A stretch of 64,000 nt of DNA from Nocardiopsis sp. FR4 (GCF_009830945.1 NZ_VWVV01000029.1:33048-97047), one strand, 5' to 3'. Positions 23,129 to 31,605 are shown, counted from the stretch's first letter. The notes: generated from the sequence alone by a model not told the origin. Made by a program: numbers and translations.

Positions 23129-24098
23129 GAGGTTTTCTCAACGAAGATCATTTCCACTGCCCGTTGAGGACAAGAGCCGCGCGGGCAATGTCTCCGATCC
23201 GGTTCGGGCTAAGCGTGACACGCTTCAACGTCCTCCAGCGCTCCTTGAGCTCGGCGGCGGTGCGCTCGCCGAGCGCGCGAACGTGCCGCAACAGCGCGTT
23301 GTACATCCGGGTATCCGCGTGGAGCGCCCCTTCGCCTTTGCCCGTAGGGCGCTTGATGGGGGTGTGTACGCCGATACCCGCGCCCTGATAGCCCTTGTCC
23401 GCCAGGGTGGGCAGGCCCTCGGCCGCTGCTTTGTACAGGGCAGGCAGGGCGTGGATGCGGGCGGCGGTGATGTCGGGGGTGGAGCCGGGTTCGGCCTCGG
23501 AGACCCACAGCGGGGTGCCGTCCGGCGCGGACAGGAACTGGATGTTGCCGCCGAAGGCCTTGTGTTTCTGGCTGAACCACAGGTCATTGCCGTTCTCACG
23601 GACTTCCGCGAGACGGTCGGACTCGATCAGCGTGCCGTCGAGGACAAGGTGTGCCATGCCTTCGCTGTGACAGCGGGTCAGGACCTCATGTAGGTCGGGG
23701 GCCTGGTCGGTGAGGACGTCGATGCCTTCGTGTAGGTAGCGGTAGCCGGTGGCCTGGGAAACGTCGGCGTCACGGGCCAGGCAGTGCACGCAGCCGTGCT
23801 CACGGAACCAGCGCAGCACCAGCACCGCCTGGCGGAAGGGGCCGAGTGTCCGCGAGCCCTTCGGGGTGCCGATCCGCCGCCGGTGGGCGGCCAGGTGACG
23901 GGCGAGGAACTCAACGAGGTGGCGCGGGACGTCGAGGGTGGCAGAATAGGTGACCAACGTGAAGCCTCTGGTAGCTACGGACATGATCTTGTGGTGAGAC
24001 CTGTCCTACCAGGGGTTTCACGTCTGTCTGGGGTCAGGGTCGGCCCGTACCGTCTTGTGTTCGCTCACAGCAACCTGCTATTTCGCTGAGAAAACCTC
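23129..24098 (-). mobile_element. IS5-family (ISL2-like) insertion sequence, 970 bp
   Basis: Terminal inverted repeats GAGGTTTTCTCAACGAA (left, 23129) and, on the other strand, GAGGTTTTCTCAGCGAA (right, ending 24098). The flanks carry a 3-bp target duplication AGT at 23126-23128 and 24099-24101. One intact transposase gene. It looks recent because ends, duplication and gene are all preserved. Confidence 0.85.
23148..23984 (-). CDS. IS5-family DDE transposase
   Basis: 278 residues. An N-terminal HTH region (~60-100; VLVLRWFREHGCVHCLARDADVSQATGYRYL in parts), then DDE_Tnp_4-type core: LVLDGTLIESDR (first Asp), PLWVSEAEPGSTPDITAA, TLADKGYQGAG (second Asp) and a Glu in the C-terminal helix after RRHVRALGERT-type sequence. 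Full length, no frameshift. Confidence 0.9.
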   Translation of the reverse strand: MSVATRGFTLVTYSATLDVPRHLVEFLARHLAAHRRRIGTPKGSRTLGPFRQAVLVLRWFREHGCVHCLARDADVSQATGYRYLHEGIDVLTDQAPDLHEVLTRCHSEGMAHLVLDGTLIESDRLAEVRENGNDLWFSQKHKAFGGNIQFLSAPDGTPLWVSEAEPGSTPDITAARIHALPALYKAAAEGLPTLADKGYQGAGIGVHTPIKRPTGKGEGALHADTRMYNALLRHVRALGERTAAELKERWRTLKRVTLSPNRIGDIARAALVLNGQWK

Positions 24099-24546
24099 AG
24101 TGGTGGCTGAGTTCCCCGGGAGCATGATGCCCGCTCCACTTGGGAGCCCCGGCCTGCAGCCAAGATCACCGCATGGAGTCACTAAAGGTAACGATTTCGG
24201 CGGGATAATCTCACCCAGGGTGAACCAGGCCCATAGCCTGCACACCTGTTTCCGCTGTCCCGATCGCTCTTGGCCACACCAAAGCCTTTGAGCACGGCGA
24301 AGGCACACCTGCGCACGCTCGCCAATACCACAACTAACCCCAGAAACACATCACCCTCAAATGCAACAAAAGAATAAATTTCTCACAAAGAAACAGCATA
24401 CTCCACTGTCGCGAGAAAGTTAATGCAGGTCAACCGCACTTAGGGCGAAACATCACTCTAACCATGAACCATGGCTTCATGTTCAGCTAAACCTTATGGT
24501 ACGATCACCATGAAACATGCATTAGTTTCCCCCATAAGAGAGAAAG
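24099..24546. other. Gene-free stretch turning AT-rich before the cargo cassette
   Basis: About 450 bases with no ORF I can support. GC content falls visibly from ~24300 on, with many A/T runs, marking the edge of the foreign cassette and probably its promoter region. Confidence 0.4.
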
Positions 24547-25611
24547 ATGTTCCCCCAAAAAAGAACTCAGATCGCAGCCTCTCTTCTTGGAATCAGCCTC
24601 GTTGGAATCGTACCAAGCAACGCATTTGCCAATGAGTCAAACCAAGATCCCTTTGCTCAGCTGCAAACCGCCAAAATCGATCTTGGTGAGATCGATATCA
24701 ATACACCATCTCACGTGTCGACCTTCAGCTCGACAGACGAATCTACTTCCAAAGTAGATGAATATCTGGAACAGCAGGCGCGGGAGGGAAACCTCGTTGA
24801 TATCGGCGATGTGAGAACGGCACAGCTAGCTGATCCACTCACAGAAGGCACAATTGATCTCGTATGGGTAGATGGTCTCATTCCCAGCGAGATCAACCGG
24901 TCCGAGCTGCCACTGGATGACGAACAAAGCCAAAGCGGCATCGGTGTAGGATTCGCCCAGGAACCCGCGACAGAAGAAGAATTCAACTCCCAGACAGTAG
25001 GCATGGGATACAACTATGCAGAGCCAAATGGGATGTATAGAGTATCTAACGACTGCTGGTGGGGGTATTTTGAGCCAGCCTATTCATCCGAAGCCGGAAA
25101 CCATCATCAAATGATGAGTTGCTATGAGAAATGGGCCGAATCAGGCACCAGGGAATGGGCATATAACCGGTGGGGGCTTTGGGACATGGCCGCTCACTCT
25201 TGGGGCAGAGCTGAGACAGTCGATTACACTATTCGCAGTCGCCCTTGGGCAGGAACCTCGAGCGACATCACCAAGCTCAATAGGTGGGTTCCCCTCGGTC
25301 CTTCGCAGTGCACTCCTTCAGGAGGCACTTTCAGCCTGACCTTCGCAGGAGCCGGGATCTCCGTTCCTATTGGAGACTGCACCAATACAGAGGTTGATCC
25401 CAATCTCGCTGAACGTTCAATGGGTATCGACTGGAATGGGAAAAGCAGTAACCAACTGGGGCTCGACTTCGCAATGCATGTGACGGCTCGCGACTCCAGC
25501 CTCATCCCCTCGTTCGCAGACTACAACTGGGCTGAAGTCCAGAACTGCGGAGCATTCTGCGCTCCTGGTAACCCGGTCTATGCACATGTCCACAAAGATA
25601 GCGGCTGGTAA
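24547..25611 (+). CDS. Secreted protein of unknown function in low-GC cassette
   Basis: 354 residues. Signal peptide: basic MFPQKRTQ, hydrophobic core IAASLLGISLVGIVPSNAFA, cleavage after AFA. Mature part: a disordered acidic region to ~150, then a Trp- and Cys-rich domain (NDCWWGYFEPAYSSEAGNHH, SCYEKWAESGTREWAYNRWG), with paired Cys near the end (NCGAFCAPG). No known family. Codon use is far less GC-rich than in flanking phage genes, so it was acquired separately. Stop is 5 bp before the next ORF. Confidence 0.75.
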   Translation: MFPQKRTQIAASLLGISLVGIVPSNAFANESNQDPFAQLQTAKIDLGEIDINTPSHVSTFSSTDESTSKVDEYLEQQAREGNLVDIGDVRTAQLADPLTEGTIDLVWVDGLIPSEINRSELPLDDEQSQSGIGVGFAQEPATEEEFNSQTVGMGYNYAEPNGMYRVSNDCWWGYFEPAYSSEAGNHHQMMSCYEKWAESGTREWAYNRWGLWDMAAHSWGRAETVDYTIRSRPWAGTSSDITKLNRWVPLGPSQCTPSGGTFSLTFAGAGISVPIGDCTNTEVDPNLAERSMGIDWNGKSSNQLGLDFAMHVTARDSSLIPSFADYNWAEVQNCGAFCAPGNPVYAHVHKDSGW

Positions 25612-25616
25612 ATAAG

Positions 25617-26906
25617 TTGCTTCAATTGAAGAACAATGGGATGCCTCGCACCAAGCGGGGCATCCCGCCCTTGTATTTTATTTTTATTTCATTTCTTGCG
25701 CTCGCAGTAGTGGGTTCTCTTTGTTACATAAAAACAACAGGCGTGGGCACTATCCGGTCCGCAGGTCCGCTTGAGAAAGAAGATCCATGTGAGAATCCAA
25801 CACCAAGAGAAACTTGCTCTTTTGTTGCCACTGGTTCGGGTACAAGTCGCTACGGGTTCATAAGAGGAACAGGCGAAGAAGCAGTCATCGTTGATGTGGG
25901 TGGCCCAGGGTCTTCCATCCTCTCAGGCAGTATAAGGTTGGAAGAACTTGCTTCCTCCTTCTCTCTCCCGAACGATTATAGCTTCGTCTTCGTCGAGGAA
26001 CCTTGGGTCCAAAAAGATAACTCCGAAGACTGCAGGAACATGCTGCAAACCTTCTATGCCGAAACGCGGAAGGAAGGAAGCCCGAACTCAGGATCAGCAG
26101 AAGCACTCGTTAAAAATTGTCAAATTGAAAACCAGGAATCATGGAGTTTCACGAAAGAATCTTATAGTGAAATCGTTGAAGCGATCGAGATAAAGGAAGA
26201 TGTCAAAGTAAAAGCCTTCCTAGGTTACTCATTCGGTTCCGCCAGGCTTTCCTATCTGGAAGGACGCGACTTGGACTGGGTGACATTGATCAGGCCTTTT
26301 CCGGTTGGCGCAAGCGGGGAAGAACTGATCAACTCCAGAGCAAACCAAGCCCAAAAAATAATCAGCAACATGGAAACAAGTAGACTGCCAGGCGGGAATA
26401 ACCTAAATGGGAGATCTATTCCAGTAGAAGAGTTCGACTATATATCCGCAGAAATAGCCCTAGGCTATCTCACCCCTCGAGAAATATCTGTTTACTCAGA
26501 TAAGTTGCGCGAAAGACAAGATGACCAGCTGGCTGGAGAGCTATCTGATTCGCTCTGGCTAAGGTATGGCGAAAGCTCGATGTCTCCAGCTTACCTATCC
26601 TACCTGTCAGAGGTCTGCAACATAACTTCGGGTTGGCCCCAGGAAGAGTACTCGAGTCACAGTCACCTTTCTGTGATTTCTGGAATGCACACCCCTTGCT
26701 CTTTTATGGATGGCCAATACCAAGATTTTTCCGTTTCATCAAAGGAAACTTGCGTGGTGGTTTCCGAAAATGATCCATTGACTGATCCCGGCTTGATTAG
26801 AAGATATTTTGAGGAAATCGAAGATGTCACGTGGATCGAGTCCAAAGAAAACTCCCACCACTCTTCCGATGGAACCATGGAATGTCTAAACGCCATTCAA
26901 AAATAA
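25617..26906 (+). CDS. Membrane-anchored alpha/beta hydrolase-like protein
   Basis: 429 residues (an ATG at 25641 may be the real start). One TM helix near the start (PPLYFIFISFLALAVVGSLCY), so the bulk is outside the cell. The domain resembles the tripeptidyl-aminopeptidase branch of alpha/beta hydrolases: GYSFGSAR nucleophile elbow (Ser ~205), an acid candidate in VVSENDPLTDPG (~385) and His in NSHHSSDG (~415). Several Cys may form disulfides. Same low-GC codon use as the gene before it. Substrate unknown. Confidence 0.65.
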   Translation: MLQLKNNGMPRTKRGIPPLYFIFISFLALAVVGSLCYIKTTGVGTIRSAGPLEKEDPCENPTPRETCSFVATGSGTSRYGFIRGTGEEAVIVDVGGPGSSILSGSIRLEELASSFSLPNDYSFVFVEEPWVQKDNSEDCRNMLQTFYAETRKEGSPNSGSAEALVKNCQIENQESWSFTKESYSEIVEAIEIKEDVKVKAFLGYSFGSARLSYLEGRDLDWVTLIRPFPVGASGEELINSRANQAQKIISNMETSRLPGGNNLNGRSIPVEEFDYISAEIALGYLTPREISVYSDKLRERQDDQLAGELSDSLWLRYGESSMSPAYLSYLSEVCNITSGWPQEEYSSHSHLSVISGMHTPCSFMDGQYQDFSVSSKETCVVVSENDPLTDPGLIRRYFEEIEDVTWIESKENSHHSSDGTMECLNAIQK

Positions 26907-26949
26907 CTATTAGCATCCGCCTCTCCGTTTTTCTGATCGGTAATCTTCT

Positions 26950-28119
26950 ATGTTTGGAAGTTCACAAAAAACATGGGGTCATGGTCGAATGAAGTCAAAG
27001 GCAAAGGTGGCATCCCAGCTTCTGGTACTAACCTTCCTGATAGCTTCCTGTGCTACATCTCAGGAACATCAGTGGAATGCGAAAATTTCCGTGAGCAATA
27101 TTTCGGAGAGCCCGCTCGCCCTGCGTAATGAACACAGTCTCATCTGGTCCGGCGAAGAGCTACTGGTTTGGGGTGGCCACAGCACAACTCAGCACGACTC
27201 CTTCTCCGATGGCGCCGCCTATTCACCTGAAACTGATTCCTGGCGAAGGATAGCGGAGGGAGAACTGGAGCCGAGAACCCGACACACAGCCGTCCTAGTA
27301 AGAGAACGAATGCTGGTCTGGGGCGGGTTCACTCCTGATTATTCTAACCGCGAAGACGGTCACCTGACACGAGAAGGAGCCTTCTACGACCCTAAAACGG
27401 ATACTTGGGAACCTATTGCGGAAGCGCCGGAGGCGAGGTCCTCGGCACGAGCGGTCAACCTCGACCAGCATGTGATTTTTGCAGGAGGATATAATGAACT
27501 TGGAAGCAATAGTCTTCTCATATACTCACTAGTGGATGACACCTGGGAAACCATCCCCTTAACAGGGGCAGATGCGGGTTTCCAGGTATACGACCTGCAA
27601 GTGCTCAATGACTCGGTAATGATCATCGGAAATTCTTCGCTCAAACTGTCCATGGCGATGTTCCGTGTGGGTGAAACAAGCGCTCCAGTCCAGAGCATCA
27701 CCGGTTTGGAGGAGATCCAGGCGGAGCACATTTTCACAGGGCTGGCAATCTCGCCTACGGGTGAAGCGCTAATGGCGGTGCGAGGCGGAGAACAAACAAA
27801 TCTGTATGAGCTTGACGAACAGGGTCAGGCGGAATTGGTAGGCGAACTAGATTACAGCGATTTTCGCCCTCCAGTTTCCTCAGCCTCTTATCAATCCCAG
27901 GCGGGAGAAATGGAGTTCCTAAACGAGGCTATGTTGATAGCAACCGCACCTGGGGAATTTAGCCTTTGGAATCTGGAGGAAGGTACACACCACCGTTCAC
28001 AGGAAAATGAACTGAAAGGCTACTGCGACCTTCTCATACCCATTTCGGAGAATACATTGCTCGGCTGGGGCGGTTTTGGATGTGAACCGACAGGAGTCAA
28101 GGTCGACATGAATACCTAG
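26950..28119 (+). CDS. Kelch-repeat lipoprotein
   Basis: 389 residues (ATG 26989 is a possible start, MKSKAKV). Lipobox LIASC at the end of the signal peptide, so the protein is lipid-anchored outside. At least four Kelch-type blades are visible: LLVWGGHSTT ... DSWRRI, MLVWGGFTPD ... DTWEPI, HVIFAGGYNE ... DTWETI and a last LLGWGGFG. Kelch propellers are usually binding platforms. Third member of the low-GC cassette, same strand. Confidence 0.75.
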   Translation: MFGSSQKTWGHGRMKSKAKVASQLLVLTFLIASCATSQEHQWNAKISVSNISESPLALRNEHSLIWSGEELLVWGGHSTTQHDSFSDGAAYSPETDSWRRIAEGELEPRTRHTAVLVRERMLVWGGFTPDYSNREDGHLTREGAFYDPKTDTWEPIAEAPEARSSARAVNLDQHVIFAGGYNELGSNSLLIYSLVDDTWETIPLTGADAGFQVYDLQVLNDSVMIIGNSSLKLSMAMFRVGETSAPVQSITGLEEIQAEHIFTGLAISPTGEALMAVRGGEQTNLYELDEQGQAELVGELDYSDFRPPVSSASYQSQAGEMEFLNEAMLIATAPGEFSLWNLEEGTHHRSQENELKGYCDLLIPISENTLLGWGGFGCEPTGVKVDMNT

Positions 28120-28265
28120 TGCTCCGTTAGCAGGGTTAGAGATCCTACGTCTATCTGTTTCTGGAATTTAAGGACAGGTTAGTTCTGATCGGGTCATATG
28201 AGGGCCTTTGGGTGGATCGGTGACGAGTTCAAAAAGCACAAGCTTGATCACTTGCTTACGAATTG

Positions 28266-29276
28266 GTGCGTGATAGCGGGTGAGGCAAGGGATGAACGGC
28301 TGTGGCATGATCCCGCCGTGACGATCAAGGCCAACCATGCGGTCCTGGCCCATCCACGGCTCACCGGAATCTCCCAACACCACCTGGCCGCGCTCGTGGA
28401 GAAGCTGGCCCGCCCCTGGGAAGCGGCCGTTAAAGACCACCAGTACCAGGTCCGGGTCGGGGCGAGGAAACGGGCTGCCGGAGCCGGTGCCGGGCACCGA
28501 TTGGTCTTCGTCGACCGCCTAGTGGCCACCCTGATCCACCTGCGCCATGACCTACCGCACGCGGTCCTGGGGCGGCTGTTCGGAGTGGACCGGTCCACCG
28601 TCACGCGGGCTGGGAGCCAGATTCGCGTGCTGTTGGCCGAGCGGGGGTGCGCAGTCCCGAACCGTCCGGGGGTGCGTCTGCCCACCTTGTCGGACGTGTT
28701 CGCTTACGCCCAAGCCGAGGGTGTGGAACTGCGGTTGGATGCCACCGAAGTCCAGGTGCGCCGGCCCCGTGCGGGTCGGGGCGGGCAGCGGGCGTTCGTG
28801 GCGGGTAAGAAGAAGCAGGACACGATGAAGGCCACCGTCGTGGCCGACCACCGCGGGCGCACGCTGTGGACCGGCTTCCTGCGCCCCGGACGCATGCACG
28901 ATGCCACAGCGGTTCGGCTCGAAGGCATCGACGCGTGCTTCCGCCACTTCTCAGAGGTAGAAGTGCTGCTGGACGACGGTTACTTCGGTCTGCGGCGTGA
29001 TCACCCAGGTCAGGCCATCACACCACCGCGCAAGCCGAACCGGAGCGCCCTGCCCGAGTTCCACGAGCGGTGGAAGCACCACCGCCACACGCATTCCTCA
29101 GATCGGATCACCGTCGAACACGCCCTGGCCGACCACAAGCGCTGGAAGCAGTTGACACGCTGGACCCACCGGCACGAGAACCTACCGGGCCATCGCCGGA
29201 CTGGTCTCCGACCGCACCGCGAACATCTGAAAAGCACGGCAGACGGGGCCACCACGCCTCACCCGCTATCACGCAC
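28266..29276 (+). mobile_element. Second IS5-type insertion sequence, 1011 bp, probably inactive
   Basis: Perfect 21-bp terminal inverted repeats, GTGCGTGATAGCGGGTGAGG plus C at 28266-28286 and its complement at 29256-29276. No clear target duplication remains. Its transposase is frameshifted near the 3' end. It separates the low-GC cassette (left) from a group II intron fragment (right). Confidence 0.8.
28318..29230 (+). pseudogene. IS5-type transposase, frameshifted C-terminus
   Basis: Starts at GTG 28318, inside the left IR of the element; an ORF start at 28198 lies outside the IS and is not real. HTH ~45-90 (LVATLIHLRHDLPHAVLGRLF ... VDRSTVTRA), then the DDE core: ELRLDATEVQVRRP (Asp), FLRPGRMHDATA, VLLDDGYFGLR (Asp). 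After RHENLP the frame should continue as TYRAIAGLVSDRTANI to TGA 29228-29230, but this is now in another frame (open frame runs on to 29286). A short deletion between CTACCGG-type repeats would explain it. Confidence 0.75.
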
Positions 29277-29531
29277 CCACTCGTAATAACAGCCGCTGTC
29301 CCCTACCGCTGCCGCGTTTACGCCCCGACCGTCTTGGCAATGACGGGATTTGCTATCCGTGGCTGGCTTAATCTCGATTGGGCTGCCTCATCCGCGGTTC
29401 GTGTTCCTCAGTGCAGGGTTTCGCCTCGGGCTTCCTTCCGACCCCACCTCGCGATGACACCGTTGCCTTCGGCTCACGGTTAGCACCGTCTCTTCCCGCA
29501 AGAGACTTTCGACCTCAAGCGCCAGGCGTAC
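29277..29531 (-). ncRNA. 5' fragment (domain I) of a group II intron
   Basis: Read leftward from 29531: GTACGCCTGGCGCTTGAGG, a GUGCG-like 5' end, then GACGGTGCTAACCGTGAGCC, TCGCGAGGTGGGGTCGGAAG, GAAGC, GAGGAACACGAACCGC and GATAGCAAATCCCG...TTGCCAAGACGG. These are the typical, well conserved domain I segments of bacterial group II introns. The fragment stops where the IS begins at 29276; domains II-VI and the intron-encoded protein are absent, so it cannot splice. 29532-29717 holds no gene I can support. Confidence 0.6.
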
Positions 29532-29717
29532 CAGCGATGACGCCCCTGAGGGTTCCTCCGGGTCATTTTTGGTGCTTCTGCTGTGCCTGCAAGCACTTCG
29601 TACCGAGGAAGTACGTGTAGAAGAGGAGGAGGGGATGGGCGGCCGGCCCAGAGGCCCTAAGAGGAAAACCGCCCACCCCGCACCAAACAACTCACTGAAA
29701 CAGGAGCCATCTCCACC

Positions 29718-30131
29718 ATGGTAGAGGATCGGCCGACAGAGACCCTCCAACAGATCGCGGATCGGTATAAGACGACGCTGAACATGGTGCGACGGAAGTG
29801 GTCCCACCACGCCGCGTGGCCCCGTCCTGCTGGCAAGGAGGGCCAAGCCTTCATCTACTACTCCGACGAGGTGGACGAGGCGACCCGGGTCATCTTCGGT
29901 CTGCCCCCGGAGGAGGGCTCACCCGATGACCTCCTGACGTGGGAAGGGGTGTGCGCCTACTTGACCAAGGGCACCGTCACGGCCGAGCAGATGTACCACC
30001 GCCGTTGGAAGGGCACATGGCCCCGGGGGAGGGTTGTGGACGGGGTCGAGCGGTGGACCCGCGAGGAGGCCGAGGCCGCGCATGTGGCGATCGTGCGATC
30101 CCGGGGTGGACGCGGCAACCCCTTGCTCTAG
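29718..30131 (+). CDS. HTH phage protein
   Basis: 137 residues. TETLQQIADRYKTTLNMVRRKWSHH (~7-31) is an HTH; a second HTH-like block DLLTWEGVCAYLTKGTVTAE ... YHRRWKGTWP (~71-105) resembles excisionase-type winged helices with the wing RVVDGVERWTREE. First gene of the small-gene region; the -35 of the next promoter overlaps its stop codon. Confidence 0.65.
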   Translation: MVEDRPTETLQQIADRYKTTLNMVRRKWSHHAAWPRPAGKEGQAFIYYSDEVDEATRVIFGLPPEEGSPDDLLTWEGVCAYLTKGTVTAEQMYHRRWKGTWPRGRVVDGVERWTREEAEAAHVAIVRSRGGRGNPLL

Positions 30132-30150
30132 GTCCCATCCTAGGTATGGT
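30123..30150 (+). promoter_or_regulatory. Repeated promoter, copy 1
   Basis: TTGCTC at 30123-30128, 16-bp spacer starting TAGGTCCCAT, TATGGT at 30145-30150. Shares TTGCTCTAGGTC with three copies downstream. Confidence 0.7.
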
Positions 30151-30164
30151 CTGACCACAGCTGA

Positions 30165-30179
30165 GGGGCAGGAAACCCC
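30165..30179 (+). promoter_or_regulatory. CAGGAAA-loop leader hairpin, copy 1
   Basis: GGGG-CAGGAAA-CCCC, 34 nt before the start of the 30214 gene; ACCGAACG follows, as in other copies. Confidence 0.7.
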
Positions 30180-30213
30180 AACGCGGCACCGAACGGCCTA
30201 CCGAGGAGTACGC

Positions 30214-30450
30214 ATGACCTTCCAGCCCGGCGACCGCATCACCTACACCGGCGACAACACGAACTGCCACGGCCTGACAGGCGGCATCCTCAAGGCCTGC
30301 GACTGCGACCTTTGTGACCACCAGCAGGAGACGGCAGGCGCCGAAGGCGAAACCCCCACCCCCCGCTACGTATGCCTGGGCAGCCGGAACTCCTGGAGCA
30401 TGTGGGTCGTGCACCACGTACCCGCCGAGCACATGAGCCCGCGCCCCTAA
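30214..30450 (+). CDS. Small hypothetical protein
   Basis: 78 residues from ATG 30214 with GAGGAG RBS. FQPGDRITYTGDNTNCHGLTG, CDCDLCDHQ and VCLGSRNSWSMWVVHHVPAEHM: a small beta-barrel-like domain with four Cys. Family unknown. Has its own promoter, leader hairpin and terminator. Confidence 0.7.
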   Translation: MTFQPGDRITYTGDNTNCHGLTGGILKACDCDLCDHQQETAGAEGETPTPRYVCLGSRNSWSMWVVHHVPAEHMSPRP

Positions 30451-30457
30451 CCGCGAC

Positions 30458-30479
30458 AGCCCCCGGATCACCGGGGGCT
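30458..30479 (+). terminator. Terminator
   Basis: AGCCCCCGG / CCGGGGGCT stem, loop ATCA, then TTCCTTTTCC. Confidence 0.85.
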
Positions 30480-30497
30480 TTCCTTTTCCCAACGCTC

Positions 30498-30525
30498 TTG
30501 CTCTAGGTCCTATTTTCCTTAAGCT
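30498..30525 (+). promoter_or_regulatory. Repeated promoter, copy 2
   Basis: TTGCTC 30498-30503, 16-bp spacer, TAAGCT 30520-30525. Confidence 0.75.
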
Positions 30526-30534
30526 GACGACCAC

Positions 30535-30555
30535 GGCGGGGCAGGAAACCCCGCC
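30535..30555 (+). promoter_or_regulatory. CAGGAAA-loop leader hairpin, copy 2
   Basis: GGCGGGG / CCCCGCC, 7 bp, loop CAGGAAA at 30542-30548; 26 nt before the 30582 start; ACCGAACGACACC follows. Confidence 0.8.
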
Positions 30556-30581
30556 TCCACCGAACGACACCGGAAGACCAC

Positions 30582-30842
30582 ATGCGCATCATCGACACGC
30601 CCCTCTACAAGGCCGCCGCCCGCGCCCTGGGCGACATGGACCTCCTCGACGCCGAAGTCGAAACCGCACGCGCCGCGACCTGGACGCAGCCCGAAGGCGA
30701 GCAGCGCATCAACGCAGTCCGGCACTACTTCGCGCTGCGCCGCGACCAGGAGGCCGCCCGCGCCCGGTACGCCGAGGCCAGCGATCGACTCACCACGGCC
30801 TGCCTCGCCCTGGGCGTCACCCCGCCCCTGCCCACCGTCTAG
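30582..30842 (+). CDS. Small hypothetical protein, paralogue A
   Basis: 86 residues: MRIIDTPLYKAAARALGDM ... QPEGEQRINAVRHYFALRRD ... TACLALGVTPPLPTV. All helical. The 31212 gene is a clear paralogue (same length, IxxTPxYKAA start, ACxALGxxPxxPT end). Family unknown; the duplication shares promoter and leader, so the whole unit was copied. Confidence 0.75.
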   Translation: MRIIDTPLYKAAARALGDMDLLDAEVETARAATWTQPEGEQRINAVRHYFALRRDQEAARARYAEASDRLTTACLALGVTPPLPTV

Positions 30843-30851
30843 CCACCCCCC

Positions 30852-30875
30852 GGGGGCTGCCGCAGGGCAGCCCCC
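30852..30875 (+). terminator. Hairpin after paralogue A
   Basis: GGGGGCTGCC / GGCAGCCCCC stem, loop GCAG, no T tract. Confidence 0.6.
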
Positions 30876-30890
30876 ACCGAACGGAGTCCC

Positions 30891-31079
30891 ATGCCCTACG
30901 CCCCCATGCTTGGCCGCCTTCACCCTGGCCACCTTTCGCCGTGCCGGTATGCCTCCCGGGGGTGCCGGTGCTACGTGCCCTCGGGACAAACGGGCACTCG
31001 GGCGAAAGTTCTGCGCCGGAAGTCCCAACGCGCCAAGGAGAAGCGCGCACTGGCCCGGAGTGTGTTCCGAGACCGGTAG
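30891..31079 (+). CDS. Small basic Cys-containing protein
   Basis: 62 residues from ATG 30891 (RBS GGAG). PCRYASRGCRCYVP then a strongly basic helix KVLRRKSQRAKEKRALARSVF. Start MPYAPML resembles MHAPML of the 33741 gene, which has the same plan (Cys pair, then basic helix). Possibly nucleic-acid binding. Family unknown. Confidence 0.6.
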   Translation: MPYAPMLGRLHPGHLSPCRYASRGCRCYVPSGQTGTRAKVLRRKSQRAKEKRALARSVFRDR

Positions 31080-31125
31080 CTCCCCACAAGAAACCGGCGC
31101 GTTATCTTCCAGGAACCAGCTTGTC

Positions 31126-31153
31126 TTGCTCTAGGTCCCATCTAGCGTAAGCT
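31126..31153 (+). promoter_or_regulatory. Repeated promoter, copy 3
   Basis: TTGCTC 31126-31131, 16-bp spacer TAGGTCCCATCTAGCG, TAAGCT 31148-31153. Confidence 0.75.
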
Positions 31154-31165
31154 CAAGACCAGAAA

Positions 31166-31184
31166 GCGGGGCAGGAAACCCCGC
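31166..31184 (+). promoter_or_regulatory. CAGGAAA-loop leader hairpin, copy 3
   Basis: GCGGGG / CCCCGC, loop CAGGAAA 31172-31178; 27 nt before the 31212 start; CCAAACGACC follows. Confidence 0.8.
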
Positions 31185-31211
31185 CAGCGCCAAACGACCA
31201 AGGGAGCAAAG

Positions 31212-31472
31212 ATGCACATCACCGAGACGCCGATCTACAAGGCCGCCACCGCCGCCCTGGAGGCGAAGATCTACCTGGAGGACGAAGTCAAGCGCGCATA
31301 CGACGCCGCCCTGAAGCAGCCCCGGGGCGAGGAGCAAATGGCGATTTCCTTCTACTACCTCAGCCTTTGCGGGGACCTGAAGGCCGTAGAGCAGTACTAC
31401 GCCGAGACCACGATGAACCTGATCGTCGCCTGCCGCGCCCTGGGAATCGAGCCCACCATTCCTACGGCGTAA
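31212..31472 (+). CDS. Small hypothetical protein, paralogue B
   Basis: 86 residues: MHITETPIYKAATAALEAKI ... QPRGEEQMAISFYYLSLCGD ... VACRALGIEPTIPTA. Paralogue of the 30582 protein with the middle diverged; conserved ends suggest contact surfaces at the termini. All helical; family unknown. Confidence 0.75.
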   Translation: MHITETPIYKAATAALEAKIYLEDEVKRAYDAALKQPRGEEQMAISFYYLSLCGDLKAVEQYYAETTMNLIVACRALGIEPTIPTA

Positions 31473-31483
31473 CGAAGCAACCA

Positions 31484-31505
31484 AGGGGCACCTTCGGGTG
31501 CCCCT
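31484..31505 (+). terminator. Terminator with UUCG loop
   Basis: AGGGGCACC / GGTGCCCCT stem, TTCG loop, then TTTT. Confidence 0.9.
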
Positions 31506-31577
31506 TTTTGCCTGAACGCCCCCACTATGAGCGATACAGGTAACTCCATCGTCCAAGTACCAACCCCAAATTTCGAC

Positions 31578-31605
31578 TTGCTCTAGGTCGCATCTTCCTT
31601 AAGCT
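31578..31605 (+). promoter_or_regulatory. Repeated promoter, copy 4
   Basis: TTGCTC 31578-31583, 16-bp spacer, TAAGCT 31600-31605. The following leader keeps ACAGGAAGGGA at 31621-31633 but without pairing arms, so here the loop sequence serves directly as RBS. Confidence 0.75.

Noticed and set aside
28198..28317. Upstream extension of the second transposase to ATG 28198
   Set aside because: The left terminal repeat begins at 28266, so this part is flanking DNA; GTG 28318 is inside the element.
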